A stretch of 64,000 nucleotides of DNA. It comes from Filibacter tadaridae. GTDB taxonomy: Bacteria > Bacillota > Bacilli > Bacillales_A > Planococcaceae. This document shows, in pieces, positions 36,015 to 44,945 of this stretch (its first letter is position 1; the number at the start of each line of letters is the position of its first letter). The stretch is from assembly GCF_900609045.1 (NCBI RefSeq), contig NZ_UXAV01000041.1, positions 105,929 to 169,928 of the forward strand, in the 5' to 3' direction. The position numbers and the translations under genes are program-made. The notes under the pieces are model-generated. The model had not been told where the DNA came from. It saw only the letters and a program-made list of their open reading frames with translations, and searched no databases.

Positions 36015-36185
36015 CTACTTCACCCCTACTACTTGCTGCTTTTTCAACTTCAAAAATCCTATCCCCGAAAGTATCGCACTTATCGAGCCAATCGCTGCGG
36101 CAATGCCGATATCGCCGAACATCATAGACGATAGGATCAATCCAATTCCACCAACAATGAGTAAAAGAATGCCAATGATTTTCAT
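36015..36185 (-). CDS. Small membrane protein
   Basis: 56 residues from an ATG with GGGGGAG six bases upstream. It has two hydrophobic segments: MKIIGILLLIVGGIGLILSS at the N terminus, and a second after GDIG (IAAAIGSISAILSGIGFL). It ends with a basic tail LKLKKQQVVGVK. Composition and the strong ribosome site make it a real gene of unknown function, too short for common gene-length cut-offs. Confidence 0.7.
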   Translation of the reverse strand: MKIIGILLLIVGGIGLILSSMMFGDIGIAAAIGSISAILSGIGFLKLKKQQVVGVK

Positions 36186-36241
36186 ATACTACTCCCCCTT
36201 GTATTCGTTGTCAGCACCTGGCACCGAAGTGTTAGTACTTA

Positions 36242-36754
36242 CTAGCTAATAAAACACAACCGGTTATACCATTTCCTCCAACGCATCTGGATAGACAACG
36301 ATGCCAAAGATTTCCCCTGTGCCAGCATCTTGTCGACGACTACTGTGAATTCCGAGAAAGAACCATTGGATTTAACGTCTTTAATCGATGGAAGCTCTTC
36401 GTCACTGATCAACTCATCGACATAGGTCGTTACATTCGTTTTCATTTCTTTCATCATTTCTTTATGTTTAGCTTTTGACATTTCATATGTTACGGATCCA
36501 TCCTCGTTTTTCGTTACATTTTTAATGCTGTTCTCTTTTGCTTCAGCAATTATTGTATCGATGTCTTCCCCTTCCATAAACGTGGAAGGGATTGTCACCT
36601 CTACAGATAAGAGTACTTTATCAACTTCAAGAGCACCTTCTTTTCCATCCTTTTTTTCTTTTGTTCCTTCTTCATTCGCACCATTACCAGTCGAACAAGC
36701 CGTTAATGTGAACAACGCGGCTATGATAGCCATAACTAAAACTTTCTTCATCAT
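36242..36754 (-). pseudogene. Secreted lipoprotein, C terminus frameshifted
   Basis: N terminus MMKKVLVMAIIAALFTLTAC is a lipoprotein signal with lipobox LTAC. A charged linker follows, then conserved-looking text (STFMEGEDIDTIIAEAKE, GSVTYEMSKAKHKEMMKEM). After VVVDK the frame becomes atypical (MRWRKWYNRL). One base inserted near 36330 restores DAGTGEIFGIVVYPDALEEMV and a stop at 36264, a natural ending. My memory of relatives suggests the restored protein would also lack about 40 residues before that point. ATG 36754 has GGAG six bases upstream. Partly functional secretion is possible. Confidence 0.6.
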
Positions 36755-36779
36755 TTTCATCTCCACTCTTACTAGTCAG

Positions 36780-37406
36780 TTATTGCACGCTAAAGAAAAT
36801 AGGTGAACCTTCACTCGAATCGTACGACACTTTGAAGTCATCACCGGTTTTCACTTGGTTGACGAGAAAGCCCTCACCTGTCGCACCATTGAAAAGCTCT
36901 TTAGAAAGCCCGTTCGGAATGACAACGGAGATGAATTCAAGAACTTCCCCTTCATTCGTCACGAAATTAAAATTCATATCTGAAAAATAAAGACTGTCAT
37001 CATCTGTTTCAGATTCCTTCAAAAATCCTTTTACTTTAATAAGCACATATTCAAATCCATCAGTAGCCGGCTCATTATACATATTTTCTCCCTTAATAAT
37101 TGCCCAAGCTTCTTCTCCACGAATCGTTTCAAGTAGCGTAATGTCAAGATTCGATTCATAGGCGTTAGAGCTGTCATCATAAATGTTTTCCTTCACGGTG
37201 ATTGTATCTCCAAATGGCAAAGGGTTCGACCTTGTACCGACTGGCTTTTCCTTTTCTTCTTCTTGTTTATCTCCTTCTCCCGCTTGTGCTTCTCCGGCTA
37301 CGTCGCCTTTTGGTGTCACTTCCCGGCTATTTTTTTCATCGATATCACCACAAGCCGCAAGCACCAACACTAGTAACATGCCCCATATCAAAATAACTTT
37401 TTTCAT
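36780..37406 (-). CDS. Secreted lipoprotein, DUF4352-like
   Basis: 208 residues. Signal peptide with lipobox LAAC at residues 16-19, an acidic Glu/Lys-rich linker to about residue 55, then an immunoglobulin-like domain with GTRSNPLPFGDTITV and YVLIKVKGF, as in DUF4352 domains of Gram-positive surface lipoproteins. It is in tandem with the damaged lipoprotein downstream. Function unknown. Confidence 0.7.
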   Translation of the reverse strand: MKKVILIWGMLLVLVLAACGDIDEKNSREVTPKGDVAGEAQAGEGDKQEEEKEKPVGTRSNPLPFGDTITVKENIYDDSSNAYESNLDITLLETIRGEEAWAIIKGENMYNEPATDGFEYVLIKVKGFLKESETDDDSLYFSDMNFNFVTNEGEVLEFISVVIPNGLSKELFNGATGEGFLVNQVKTGDDFKVSYDSSEGSPIFFSVQ

Positions 37407-37454
37407 ATGATTATCCCCCTCTTATTGTTTACTCTTTCATTATAAATGCCCATA

Positions 37455-37487
37455 AAAAATAACCTTTGCGTATATCCACAAAGGTCA
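37455..37487 (-). terminator. Terminator of the WYL regulator gene
   Basis: ACCTTTG/CAAAGGT stem (37462-37468, 37479-37485) followed on the minus strand by TTATTTTTTA; the right arm touches the stop codon. Confidence 0.7.
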
Positions 37488-38474
37488 TCGGTATTGCTCG
37501 TACATTTTTTCCGATTCTTGTTTCATTCGTTCGACAAGCTGGGTGGGATGGAGGACTTTGACATCGCCGCCCCAGCGGAATAGCCAACGGACTGGGCCTT
37601 CACTCATCGCGACTTGGGCCTTCAGCAAAAATGTGCCATCCTGTTGATCCACAATGTTGGCATCTAAACCAAAGCGATCAATGACGACATTAATTAGTTT
37701 CTCGTGAAACTTAGCTTCCAACGAAATCATATCACCGCCGAACATATGGATCATCTTGCTTGTATACACATGTAAATCGAAATAAGGATCGGTTACAAAT
37801 TGCTCGTCCAGTATTCGGACATTGCGCATGCGATCCACACGATATTGCCGGATTTCATCTTCTTGCATAAAATGCGCAACCAAGTAATAGCGATCATTAT
37901 TCCATACAAGCCCAAGCGGTTTGACGAAATAGTCATTTCCTTCATGACTTACAACGAATTGAAGATTCGTTTCGTACCGTCCATATTGGAATGCAACAAT
38001 TCGTTTGTCATGGATTGCTTCATGCAATAACTGTACGGTTGAAATGATTTCGACTGCCCCTTGTGTCGATTGCTCAGCTACGACCAATTCATTCGTCAAC
38101 TGCTTGGCCAAACTCCTGCTTGTCAGTTTCCTTATTTTCATCAGCAACTGATTTGTATCTCGTCTGGGAATGAATTTTGCTGCTGAAATGGCATCCATCA
38201 ATAAGCGTAATTCATGTATTTCAAAAAGTTGTCCGTCATAATAATAACGTTTAGGCAACCCGTTTTTCTGTTGGACAGCGACAACTGGAAAAGCAATCGA
38301 GTTTTCAAGCGATTGGATATCGTCACGAACTGCCCCAATTCCTACTTTTACATGTTCCGGAAAAAAGCTGTGAATGTCGTGAATCGTCAACATCGTTTTA
38401 TCATCGGTATATTCCTGTAAAATACGAATCACTTCCAACAAACGGTCCCTTGCTGTTACTGGTTTGGTAGTCAT
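37485..38474 (-). CDS. WYL-domain transcriptional regulator
   Basis: About 329 residues. N-terminal winged helix (ARDRLLEVIRILQEYTDDKTMLTIHDI), then a WYL domain with AFQYGRYETN, FVKPLGLVWNNDRYYLVAHF and the Arg-rich RQYRVDRMRNVRIL, and a C-terminal WCX-like part ending in LRWGGDVKVLHP-type sequence. WYL proteins sense nucleotides or nucleic acid and control stress or defence genes; no target is evident here. The start is uncertain between 38486 and 38474. Confidence 0.85.
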   Translation of the reverse strand: MTTKPVTARDRLLEVIRILQEYTDDKTMLTIHDIHSFFPEHVKVGIGAVRDDIQSLENSIAFPVVAVQQKNGLPKRYYYDGQLFEIHELRLLMDAISAAKFIPRRDTNQLLMKIRKLTSRSLAKQLTNELVVAEQSTQGAVEIISTVQLLHEAIHDKRIVAFQYGRYETNLQFVVSHEGNDYFVKPLGLVWNNDRYYLVAHFMQEDEIRQYRVDRMRNVRILDEQFVTDPYFDLHVYTSKMIHMFGGDMISLEAKFHEKLINVVIDRFGLDANIVDQQDGTFLLKAQVAMSEGPVRWLFRWGGDVKVLHPTQLVERMKQESEKMYEQYR

Positions 38475-38566
38475 TGCACTTCTCATCCTTTAATGAAAAT
38501 ATTGATTAATCCTTTTATCTTATCAGCGTTTCATTTAAATGACTACCCAGCACCGCTCACCAATCT

Positions 38567-39028
38567 TCATATCCCGCAATGGTACAAATAGAAGTCACCT
38601 CCAGCTAACCTTTCTACCAATGAAATCATCTTGTCCAGTTGCTTCAATACTTCATCACGATTGAGTTTTAGCTTTTCATAGTGTCCTTCCTGGTCGTCAT
38701 CCCCTTCCACGAAATTCCCAGTAAGTTCAAACGTAGGGATTGCATTTTTGAAAAGGTCTCTCCAAGAATTGAAAATGCCTAGTAAAGATTCGGAAGACTG
38801 CTTGTCAAAAAGCGTTACGCCCCAGTAATTGATGCCGTGGCTTGTTGGATTTCCTTCTTTCCCCGGATTTTTACTTGGAATCCAATTTAACGTATCCATC
38901 ATATAGAGAACTAAATCATCATGTATGATTGCCTTGTCAATGAAACTTTCATTATTTTCCATATGCATCCAAAAGTACTTTGTATCGGTAGTGCTGGAAA
39001 TAAGGTAAAATTCATGGCTTAAGCCCAT
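38567..39028 (-). CDS. Hypothetical protein
   Basis: 153 residues, soluble and acidic, no motif recognised. It contains INYWGVTLFDKQSSESLLGIFNSW and a helical C terminus (RDEVLKQLDKMISLVERL). The general look (small, acidic, helical ending) resembles immunity-type proteins, but no toxin gene is adjacent, so I give no function. Confidence 0.5.
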   Translation of the reverse strand: MGLSHEFYLISSTTDTKYFWMHMENNESFIDKAIIHDDLVLYMMDTLNWIPSKNPGKEGNPTSHGINYWGVTLFDKQSSESLLGIFNSWRDLFKNAIPTFELTGNFVEGDDDQEGHYEKLKLNRDEVLKQLDKMISLVERLAGGDFYLYHCGI

Positions 39029-39109
39029 ATTTCCCTCCTTACAATTAATGGTATTTTATTCTAAAACGCTATTGATTTGTTTTAGAATCAGGTGCCTCAC
39101 ACTTTGTAT

Positions 39110-41824
39110 TCACTTATTCACTTCAAGCACATAACCCGTTTCTCCCTCAATCTTCTGACTAACTTTCTGCAGCTCTTCGTCTCTCGGCATCTGTTCTAGC
39201 TTGACGGCAAGTGTTTTCCTATCCATGTGAATGGATGGATTTTTCTTCGGTTGCCATGAAGGCGGGAAAGATTCTATCGCGACACGGATGATTTCATTTT
39301 GCTTAGGATTTTTGGCATAGGCGACAGGCATACCGATGCGCCAAGATAGCTCTTCCAATTCCATTTCGTGTTGTATGGCGATCTCAGGCGAGATGAAGTG
39401 GACTTCCATCACTTCTTGTTTTATGCCTGCCTTGTAAATCGTGATGTTCCGCTCCGCCGCCCATTTTCTCGTTTCTTCGAGGGCTTGATTGTTTTCCATT
39501 CGCCCTTCAGCGCTGGCGACCTTGAAGACATTCTGATTATTTGGATTCAATGGACTAGTCGATGCGGCATCTATAAATTGTAATGTAAAACCCGTTGTTT
39601 CTTTGAATTGAATACTCATTTCCTCAGCGTTTTCTGGTTTTGCCAATGAAACACTTACAACTCGGTCATGTAAATGGATGGATGGCGTACCTATAGAAGC
39701 ACCTAGTTGTTTAACAAGCCTATTTTGTAATAAGTCTTGACGGATGGAATCGGAAAACGCTATTTCCCAGCCAGTTTCATCTCTAAAACGTTTGATGAGC
39801 AGCTTTCTTTCCGGATCCATAAGTACATCTGGAAAGTCGAAGTAAATCATTAGTTGTTCGTCAGGCGTTCCAATATTATTCACACCACAGCGCATAAAAC
39901 GTGGATGTTCCGCAAGCCCATTCCTGACACTTTCCAATGCTGTTGCTGAATTCATCTTAATCGCTTGAATGGGTAGTGTTAGTTGTTCCAACTCTCGTTC
40001 CATTTGTGCATCCATTTTGTAATACTTCACGCCGTCCGCATGTTTGATGTGATGGGTTGCTGGAAAGCTTTGAATCGCTAACGCAATGGCTAGTTTATCT
40101 TTAATGTTTGCTACACCAAGTATTTCGTATATCCTATTCAACGACACGATTTCTTTCGGAAGCTTTGACCAAGCTATTTGCTTTATAAAAGGTCTCGAAA
40201 AAGAAAAGACTTCGTTCGTTGCTTCCGTCAATTCATCGATTGGGCCATCCCATCGACCAATTGTTTCAACGACTTGATTGGCCTGCAGACGAACAGGTTT
40301 CCCCTTTAACGTTTGACAAATAAGAGTATTAGTTTTCGGATGAACACCTGTGCACATGGCAAGCTTCAGCACATGTTCATCTTCCGAACTATAGAACAAA
40401 AGACTTCCAATTTTGTCGCGTAACTGTATCGCGTCGTCATTGACTCTGTATCTTTTCCCTTTGACACTTTTTCCCGATGTCCGCTTTTCAAACGAATACG
40501 ATTCACCATTCTCAACCAAAGTCGGTTCAAATCTTGGGTCAATCAGTTCGCCAAGTCGGCTTCTTGCCTCATCGTCCCCATGGACAAGCAATGTATGGGA
40601 AGGTTGCAAGGTTTGGATGAATCGGTTCATTTCATTCGCATCGGCATGTGCAGACAAGCCATATTTGCCGATGCGACATTTGACTTGGTGGCTTGTCCCA
40701 TTCAATTCAAGTGTTTGTTCAACACCATTGGCAAGGTCAAGCAGTTTTTTTCCAGGACTTTCTTCGTCTTGATAGCCTGTGATGAAAATCGCATTCTTTT
40801 CTCCTGAAACGAGCCGCTCGGCATACCAAGAACTGGCTCCTCCAGTCAACATACCCGATGAGGCGACGATGCAACCGGGCTTTCCTTGTAAAACAGCTTC
40901 ACGTTCTCTTGGATGAACCGCCTTACATCTACCTTCCGTTAGAAACGCATCTCCATTTTTTCGAACACGGTGCGCTACAGGTCCTTTTAAATAATGTGGA
41001 TAACTTTTATAAATGCCACTAATCGGTGTGACGAGTCCATCTACGAAAATTGGAAACTCGGGAATCAGGCCTTTATCCATATAGTCTTGCAGAACAAGCA
41101 GGACTTCTTGAGCACGTCCGAGCGCAAATGCAGGAATAAGTGCGAATCCTCCACCTGCAATCACTTCGACGACATGATCAGCAAGACGTTTTTCTTCTGT
41201 ATTCCGATCGGTATGGATGCGATTTCCGTAAGTCGATTCCATCACAACGACATCAGGTTGAACTGTATGCGGAACCTCTGCACCCGAGATTGTCCTTCCA
41301 GCCTTGAAACTTAAATCTCCCGTTACAAGCAAACTTTCTCCATCACTTTCCAGTAAAAACATGACAGCCCCTAAAATATGGCCTGCCCTGTAACTTGTGA
41401 TTTTCACGTTCCCCACTTTCAACACACCACTGGCCGGAAATAATAGCAATGACGCTAGCAATGCATTCACTTGCTCTTCGCTATAAGGCGGCAAACTGTT
41501 CGTTAGTTGAGCGCGGCCAGCCAAAATCTTATAAGCATCTTTCATCATGATTTTCATCAAATCTGCGGTAGGTGGTGTGGTATAAACAGGTACAGTCGAA
41601 AATAGTGAATGGACAATCGGAAGTGCTCCTATATGATCTGCATGCGCATGCGTCACAAGAATGCATTCCGGAACATCAAGTCCATCCAACATGCCAAGTG
41701 CAGGAAGTAAATCATCCCCTTGCATCCGCATTCCCGCATCGATCAATAGATTCGTACCGCCTATTTCAATATGTAAACAGGAAGCGCCGACTTCGCTTCC
41801 TCCCCCTAAAATACTTATTTTCAT
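39110..41824 (-). CDS. Beta-CASP metallo-beta-lactamase RNase-like protein with long C-terminal extension
   Basis: 904 residues. The first 450 are a metallo-beta-lactamase/beta-CASP nuclease: THAHADHIGALP near residue 58, AGHILGAVMF, VTGDLSFKAG, ESTYGNRIH, ASSGMLTGGASSWYAERL, FITGYQDEESPGKKL, LSAHADANEM and HGDDEARSRL, all expected zinc or CASP motifs. The remaining 450 residues are unusual: at least three segments share an alpha-beta pattern ending in (E/D)xTG(W/F/Y), e.g. FRDETGWEIAF, FKETTGFTLQF and IEGETGYVLEV, perhaps KH-like RNA-binding repeats. Classic RNase J is shorter, about 555 residues. Probably an RNA nuclease. Confidence 0.8.
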   Translation of the reverse strand: MKISILGGGSEVGASCLHIEIGGTNLLIDAGMRMQGDDLLPALGMLDGLDVPECILVTHAHADHIGALPIVHSLFSTVPVYTTPPTADLMKIMMKDAYKILAGRAQLTNSLPPYSEEQVNALLASLLLFPASGVLKVGNVKITSYRAGHILGAVMFLLESDGESLLVTGDLSFKAGRTISGAEVPHTVQPDVVVMESTYGNRIHTDRNTEEKRLADHVVEVIAGGGFALIPAFALGRAQEVLLVLQDYMDKGLIPEFPIFVDGLVTPISGIYKSYPHYLKGPVAHRVRKNGDAFLTEGRCKAVHPREREAVLQGKPGCIVASSGMLTGGASSWYAERLVSGEKNAIFITGYQDEESPGKKLLDLANGVEQTLELNGTSHQVKCRIGKYGLSAHADANEMNRFIQTLQPSHTLLVHGDDEARSRLGELIDPRFEPTLVENGESYSFEKRTSGKSVKGKRYRVNDDAIQLRDKIGSLLFYSSEDEHVLKLAMCTGVHPKTNTLICQTLKGKPVRLQANQVVETIGRWDGPIDELTEATNEVFSFSRPFIKQIAWSKLPKEIVSLNRIYEILGVANIKDKLAIALAIQSFPATHHIKHADGVKYYKMDAQMERELEQLTLPIQAIKMNSATALESVRNGLAEHPRFMRCGVNNIGTPDEQLMIYFDFPDVLMDPERKLLIKRFRDETGWEIAFSDSIRQDLLQNRLVKQLGASIGTPSIHLHDRVVSVSLAKPENAEEMSIQFKETTGFTLQFIDAASTSPLNPNNQNVFKVASAEGRMENNQALEETRKWAAERNITIYKAGIKQEVMEVHFISPEIAIQHEMELEELSWRIGMPVAYAKNPKQNEIIRVAIESFPPSWQPKKNPSIHMDRKTLAVKLEQMPRDEELQKVSQKIEGETGYVLEVNK

Positions 41825-41939
41825 TCTGTATCCTCCTCTTCACGTTTAGCTATTGAATCTTTCACATGTATCATAAATTGTATCATAATTTCCGCTGGGC
41901 AAAATAATTATGCAAGCTTACTATCATTAAACTTGGGAA

Positions 41940-42352
41940 GCGATCATTCATCAACGCTTTCCGCTCATTCAACCCCGACAAGCGATCATTCAACAACGCT
42001 TTCCGCTCAATCAACACCAACAAGCGATCATTCATCAACACTTTCCGCTCAATCAACACCAACAAGCGATCAATCATCAACGCTTTCCGCTCATTCAACA
42101 CCAACAAGCAATCAATCATCAACGCCTTCCGCTCATTCAACACCAACAAGCAATCAATCATCAACGCCTTCCGCTCATTCAACCCAACAAGCGATCATTC
42201 AACAACGCTTTCCGCTCAATCAATCCCAACATGTGATCAACAATCAACGTTTTCCGCTCAATCAATCCCAACATGCGATCAACAATCAGCGCTATTCGCT
42301 CAATCACCCTCAACATGCGATCATTCAACAACTCGTTTCGCCCATTCACCAA
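41940..42352. repeat. 42-bp tandem repeat array 1 (about ten units)
   Basis: Units start at 41940, 41982, 42024, 42066, 42108, 42150, 42191, 42233, 42275 and 42317. Consensus begins GCGATCATTCAACAACGC, continues TTTCCGCTCAATCAACACC and ends AACAA. Units are contiguous without spacers. The rest of 41883-42447 holds only a hairpin. Confidence 0.92.
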
Positions 42353-42360
42353 TAAAAAAA

Positions 42361-42405
42361 GTACCCGATGCCGATACAATTCAAAATTGTATCAACATCA
42401 GGTAC
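42361..42405 (-). repeat. GGTACC-bordered hairpin, copy 2
   Basis: Outer arms GTACC..GATG/CATC..GGTAC and inner arms GATACAATT/AATTGTATC around CAA, preceded by A7 (T run on the minus strand). Like the copy at 10743 it contains CAATTCAAA and is followed by CCAAAATT. It may terminate the dehydrogenase operon. Confidence 0.7.
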
Positions 42406-42447
42406 CCAAAATTGCCTGGCACCTTAAATAACACAGCTACCCGTCAC

Positions 42448-43674
42448 TTACATGCGAAACAACGTTTTTACAGACTTATACTTTCCACGATCCAGATTCG
42501 CAATAATCGCCTCCTGGTATTGCCCCAGGGAAAATTCGTGCGTAACTAACTGTTCAAGTGGATAATCCTTATTCTGCTCAATTAGTTCTATTAGTAGTTC
42601 CTGTGTAGATTTTTCTTTCCCTTGCCAAGACTCTTTTTTCGAATACGCATGGGTTCCCACCACGGACAATTCGTTGGCCCAAACAAAAGTCCAATCCAAT
42701 TTTTTTATTTCCCCTGCACAGCCAACGAGTGTCACTTTGCCACGTTCACGCGCCATACTGAGTGCATCATCCAGACTTCCCTGGCTACCAATGCAATCAT
42801 AGACGGCATCAAAACCGCCAAGGAAGACGTCTTTTCCAATCATCGGCTTATGTTTTGTCGTTTCAGGCAGCGTCAACATGAAATCCTCCACTTCTTTCCG
42901 AGTGGTCAATGCTTCATCTGCGCCTAAATTCAACCCCATTTCTCTCTGATAATCCAACAAACTTAAATGAGTGATATGACAATCAATTCCAAGTAATCGA
43001 ATTGCCGCAATAACGGTATATGCAATCATCCCACCGCCGATAACGAGAACGTGTTCCCCGCTCTTGGGCGGTTGGCGAAGCACGGCATGCAATCCAACGC
43101 TCAACGGTTCGAACATGGCTGCAACCTTATCGGATATCGTGTCGGGAACCGGGATTGCCATTGACTCATGAACAACAACCGACTCACTCCACCCCCCGGG
43201 CAGGTCTTTACAAAACCCCAGAATCATGCCTGGGCCGAAATTTTCAGTCCCCCCTTTATATCTGCACAAACTATGAAATCCTTCACTACACGCAGGACAG
43301 AGATTTTCTCTACCACGAACTTCACATGTAATATATGGATCAAGCGCAATGCGTTGACCCACTTTCACTTTCTGGACGTCTCTTCCAACCTCCGTCACAA
43401 CACCGACCACTTCATGTCCCAAAACAGATGGAAAAGAATTGAAAGGTGTGAGTGCTGGCGATGTTTTATAAATGATAGCGCCCATATCCGATCCACAAAC
43501 GCCCGAATACGTAGGCTTTACCTTAAGCCAGTTAGAACTTGGAAGTAAGGGTTCATCGATATTTCTCATTTCAAGTGCGGAAGGCTTCCCATAATAAAGT
43601 GAAGGAAATTTCTTACCTAACCCTTTTGCGACGATATATTTGGGCACTGTAAAGTCGTAAACAATCGCCTTCAT
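42448..43674 (-). CDS. Zinc-dependent alcohol dehydrogenase-like protein
   Basis: 408 residues, medium-chain dehydrogenase/reductase. Catalytic site GVCGSDMGAIIYKTSP, GHEVVGVVTEVG, cysteine cluster ENLCPACSEGFHSLC in the structural-zinc loop, and Rossmann motif VIGGGMIAYTVI near residue 220. The usual GxGxxG is altered to GGGMIA. The stop overlaps the start of the beta-lactamase-fold gene reading frame end by four bases. Substrate unknown; the pair seems dedicated to one pathway under the divergent LysR regulator. Confidence 0.8.
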   Translation of the reverse strand: MKAIVYDFTVPKYIVAKGLGKKFPSLYYGKPSALEMRNIDEPLLPSSNWLKVKPTYSGVCGSDMGAIIYKTSPALTPFNSFPSVLGHEVVGVVTEVGRDVQKVKVGQRIALDPYITCEVRGRENLCPACSEGFHSLCRYKGGTENFGPGMILGFCKDLPGGWSESVVVHESMAIPVPDTISDKVAAMFEPLSVGLHAVLRQPPKSGEHVLVIGGGMIAYTVIAAIRLLGIDCHITHLSLLDYQREMGLNLGADEALTTRKEVEDFMLTLPETTKHKPMIGKDVFLGGFDAVYDCIGSQGSLDDALSMARERGKVTLVGCAGEIKKLDWTFVWANELSVVGTHAYSKKESWQGKEKSTQELLIELIEQNKDYPLEQLVTHEFSLGQYQEAIIANLDRGKYKSVKTLFRM

Positions 43675-44792
43675 ACTTTCCCCGGTTCCGGTCGCTCAAT
43701 TGTCCCAAACGCAATCCGTTTATGCATAAAAGATGGCCTTGCGCGGATTGAAAGGAAATTAGGCGTTAATTCCGAGCTTGGAAAAAACTGTGGAAACTTT
43801 GGGTTTGCTTGACTAGGGTCGGCCATTAATTTTTCTTGTACCATCGAGTTATATTGTCTAGCCGTCTCTTCAATTGTATTCGCGTTTAAAACGACCTCAA
43901 AGCCCGTTTTCTTTGCATACTTTTTAAAACCTGGAATACCACTTTCTTCCGGTGCATAACTTTCGGCGGCAATACCGTTTTCACTGGTGACCCATATCCC
44001 TGTTTCAGTATTTACAACAAGTGAGTGATTCCCCTGTGTATGTCCCGGCGTCCAGATTAAGGACACACCGGGCCCCAAAAGGACGTCCCCATCGATGAAT
44101 AGCAACCTATCTCCGGGAATATCATCGTATTTCTCCGGCTGATACCATATCTTTTGCATCGGATGCAGGTACGGTAAGATATCCCATTCTTTCTGTTGGA
44201 CGATAAGTTTTGCATTAGGAAAGTAAGGCTTGATCGGTGCATTTGGGCTGATGTCAGGTTGTGGTTTTGTCGTTCCTACCCAACGGCGCACATCTTGGGT
44301 ATGAAGGTGATCATACGTGATAAAGTCGATATCCTCTGGTTTTAATCCTACCTTTTCCAAATAGTCTTCAACGGTTCCATGGTACTTGGTAAACACTTTT
44401 CTGCTTAGAAAATCACCATACTTTTTAATAAGTGAATCATAATAAGGGGTTTCTTCAGCCAATTCTGTTTCTGATGGCTCATTTATCATCGTCCATGTGC
44501 GTCCTTGCGATTTCCATTGAACAATAAACATACGATTAGTGAACCAAATAAACGGCGTTGGGCTTGTTCCCGCTCGCCACAATCCATATTTAGTCGGATA
44601 AGGAATCGTAACCAAGTCAAACGAATGATACGCAGTTGCCTCCCCCGTCGATTTAAACCACTCTTTAAATCCCGGGATAGCCTTTTTAATCTTTTGCAAT
44701 TGCCTACCTGGATTACGATCATTATGGGCTTCTTCGAAGTGTGAAATGTTTTGAAATAAATTCGGCACTGCTACTTCTTCCATCGTTTTCAT
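43671..44792 (-). CDS. Metallo-beta-lactamase-fold protein with altered metal motif
   Basis: 373 residues from ATG 44792 (GGGGAG seven bases upstream; the frame extends ten codons further without need). The fold is suggested by DFITYDHLHTQDVRRW near residue 160 and LIWTPGHTQGNHSLVV near residue 250. The normal HxHxDH here reads HLHTQD, with the aspartate and last histidine replaced. It is the first gene of a two-gene unit with the dehydrogenase. Function not recognised. Confidence 0.7.
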   Translation of the reverse strand: MKTMEEVAVPNLFQNISHFEEAHNDRNPGRQLQKIKKAIPGFKEWFKSTGEATAYHSFDLVTIPYPTKYGLWRAGTSPTPFIWFTNRMFIVQWKSQGRTWTMINEPSETELAEETPYYDSLIKKYGDFLSRKVFTKYHGTVEDYLEKVGLKPEDIDFITYDHLHTQDVRRWVGTTKPQPDISPNAPIKPYFPNAKLIVQQKEWDILPYLHPMQKIWYQPEKYDDIPGDRLLFIDGDVLLGPGVSLIWTPGHTQGNHSLVVNTETGIWVTSENGIAAESYAPEESGIPGFKKYAKKTGFEVVLNANTIEETARQYNSMVQEKLMADPSQANPKFPQFFPSSELTPNFLSIRARPSFMHKRIAFGTIERPEPGKV

Positions 44793-44945
44793 AACAATTC
44801 TCCCCTTCTCTATGTGCATCAATTACAAGTTTCGGTTATTAATAATACAAAATACTCTGATTCCATTATACAATCCTAGTTCCATAAAGTATAATTAACA
44901 ATAATGATAGTTCGTTAAGTTTTAGTAATGGAAGGAGCGTGCGAT

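Noticed and set aside
41940..42352. CRISPR array
   Set aside because: Units of 42 bp are contiguous with no unique spacers, and no cas genes are present.
41933..42355. Open frame coding a Ser/Thr-rich repeat protein (PTSDHSSTLSAQST units)
   Set aside because: It is the 42-bp repeat read in one frame; the repeat is open in other frames and on the other strand too, and there is no ribosome site.
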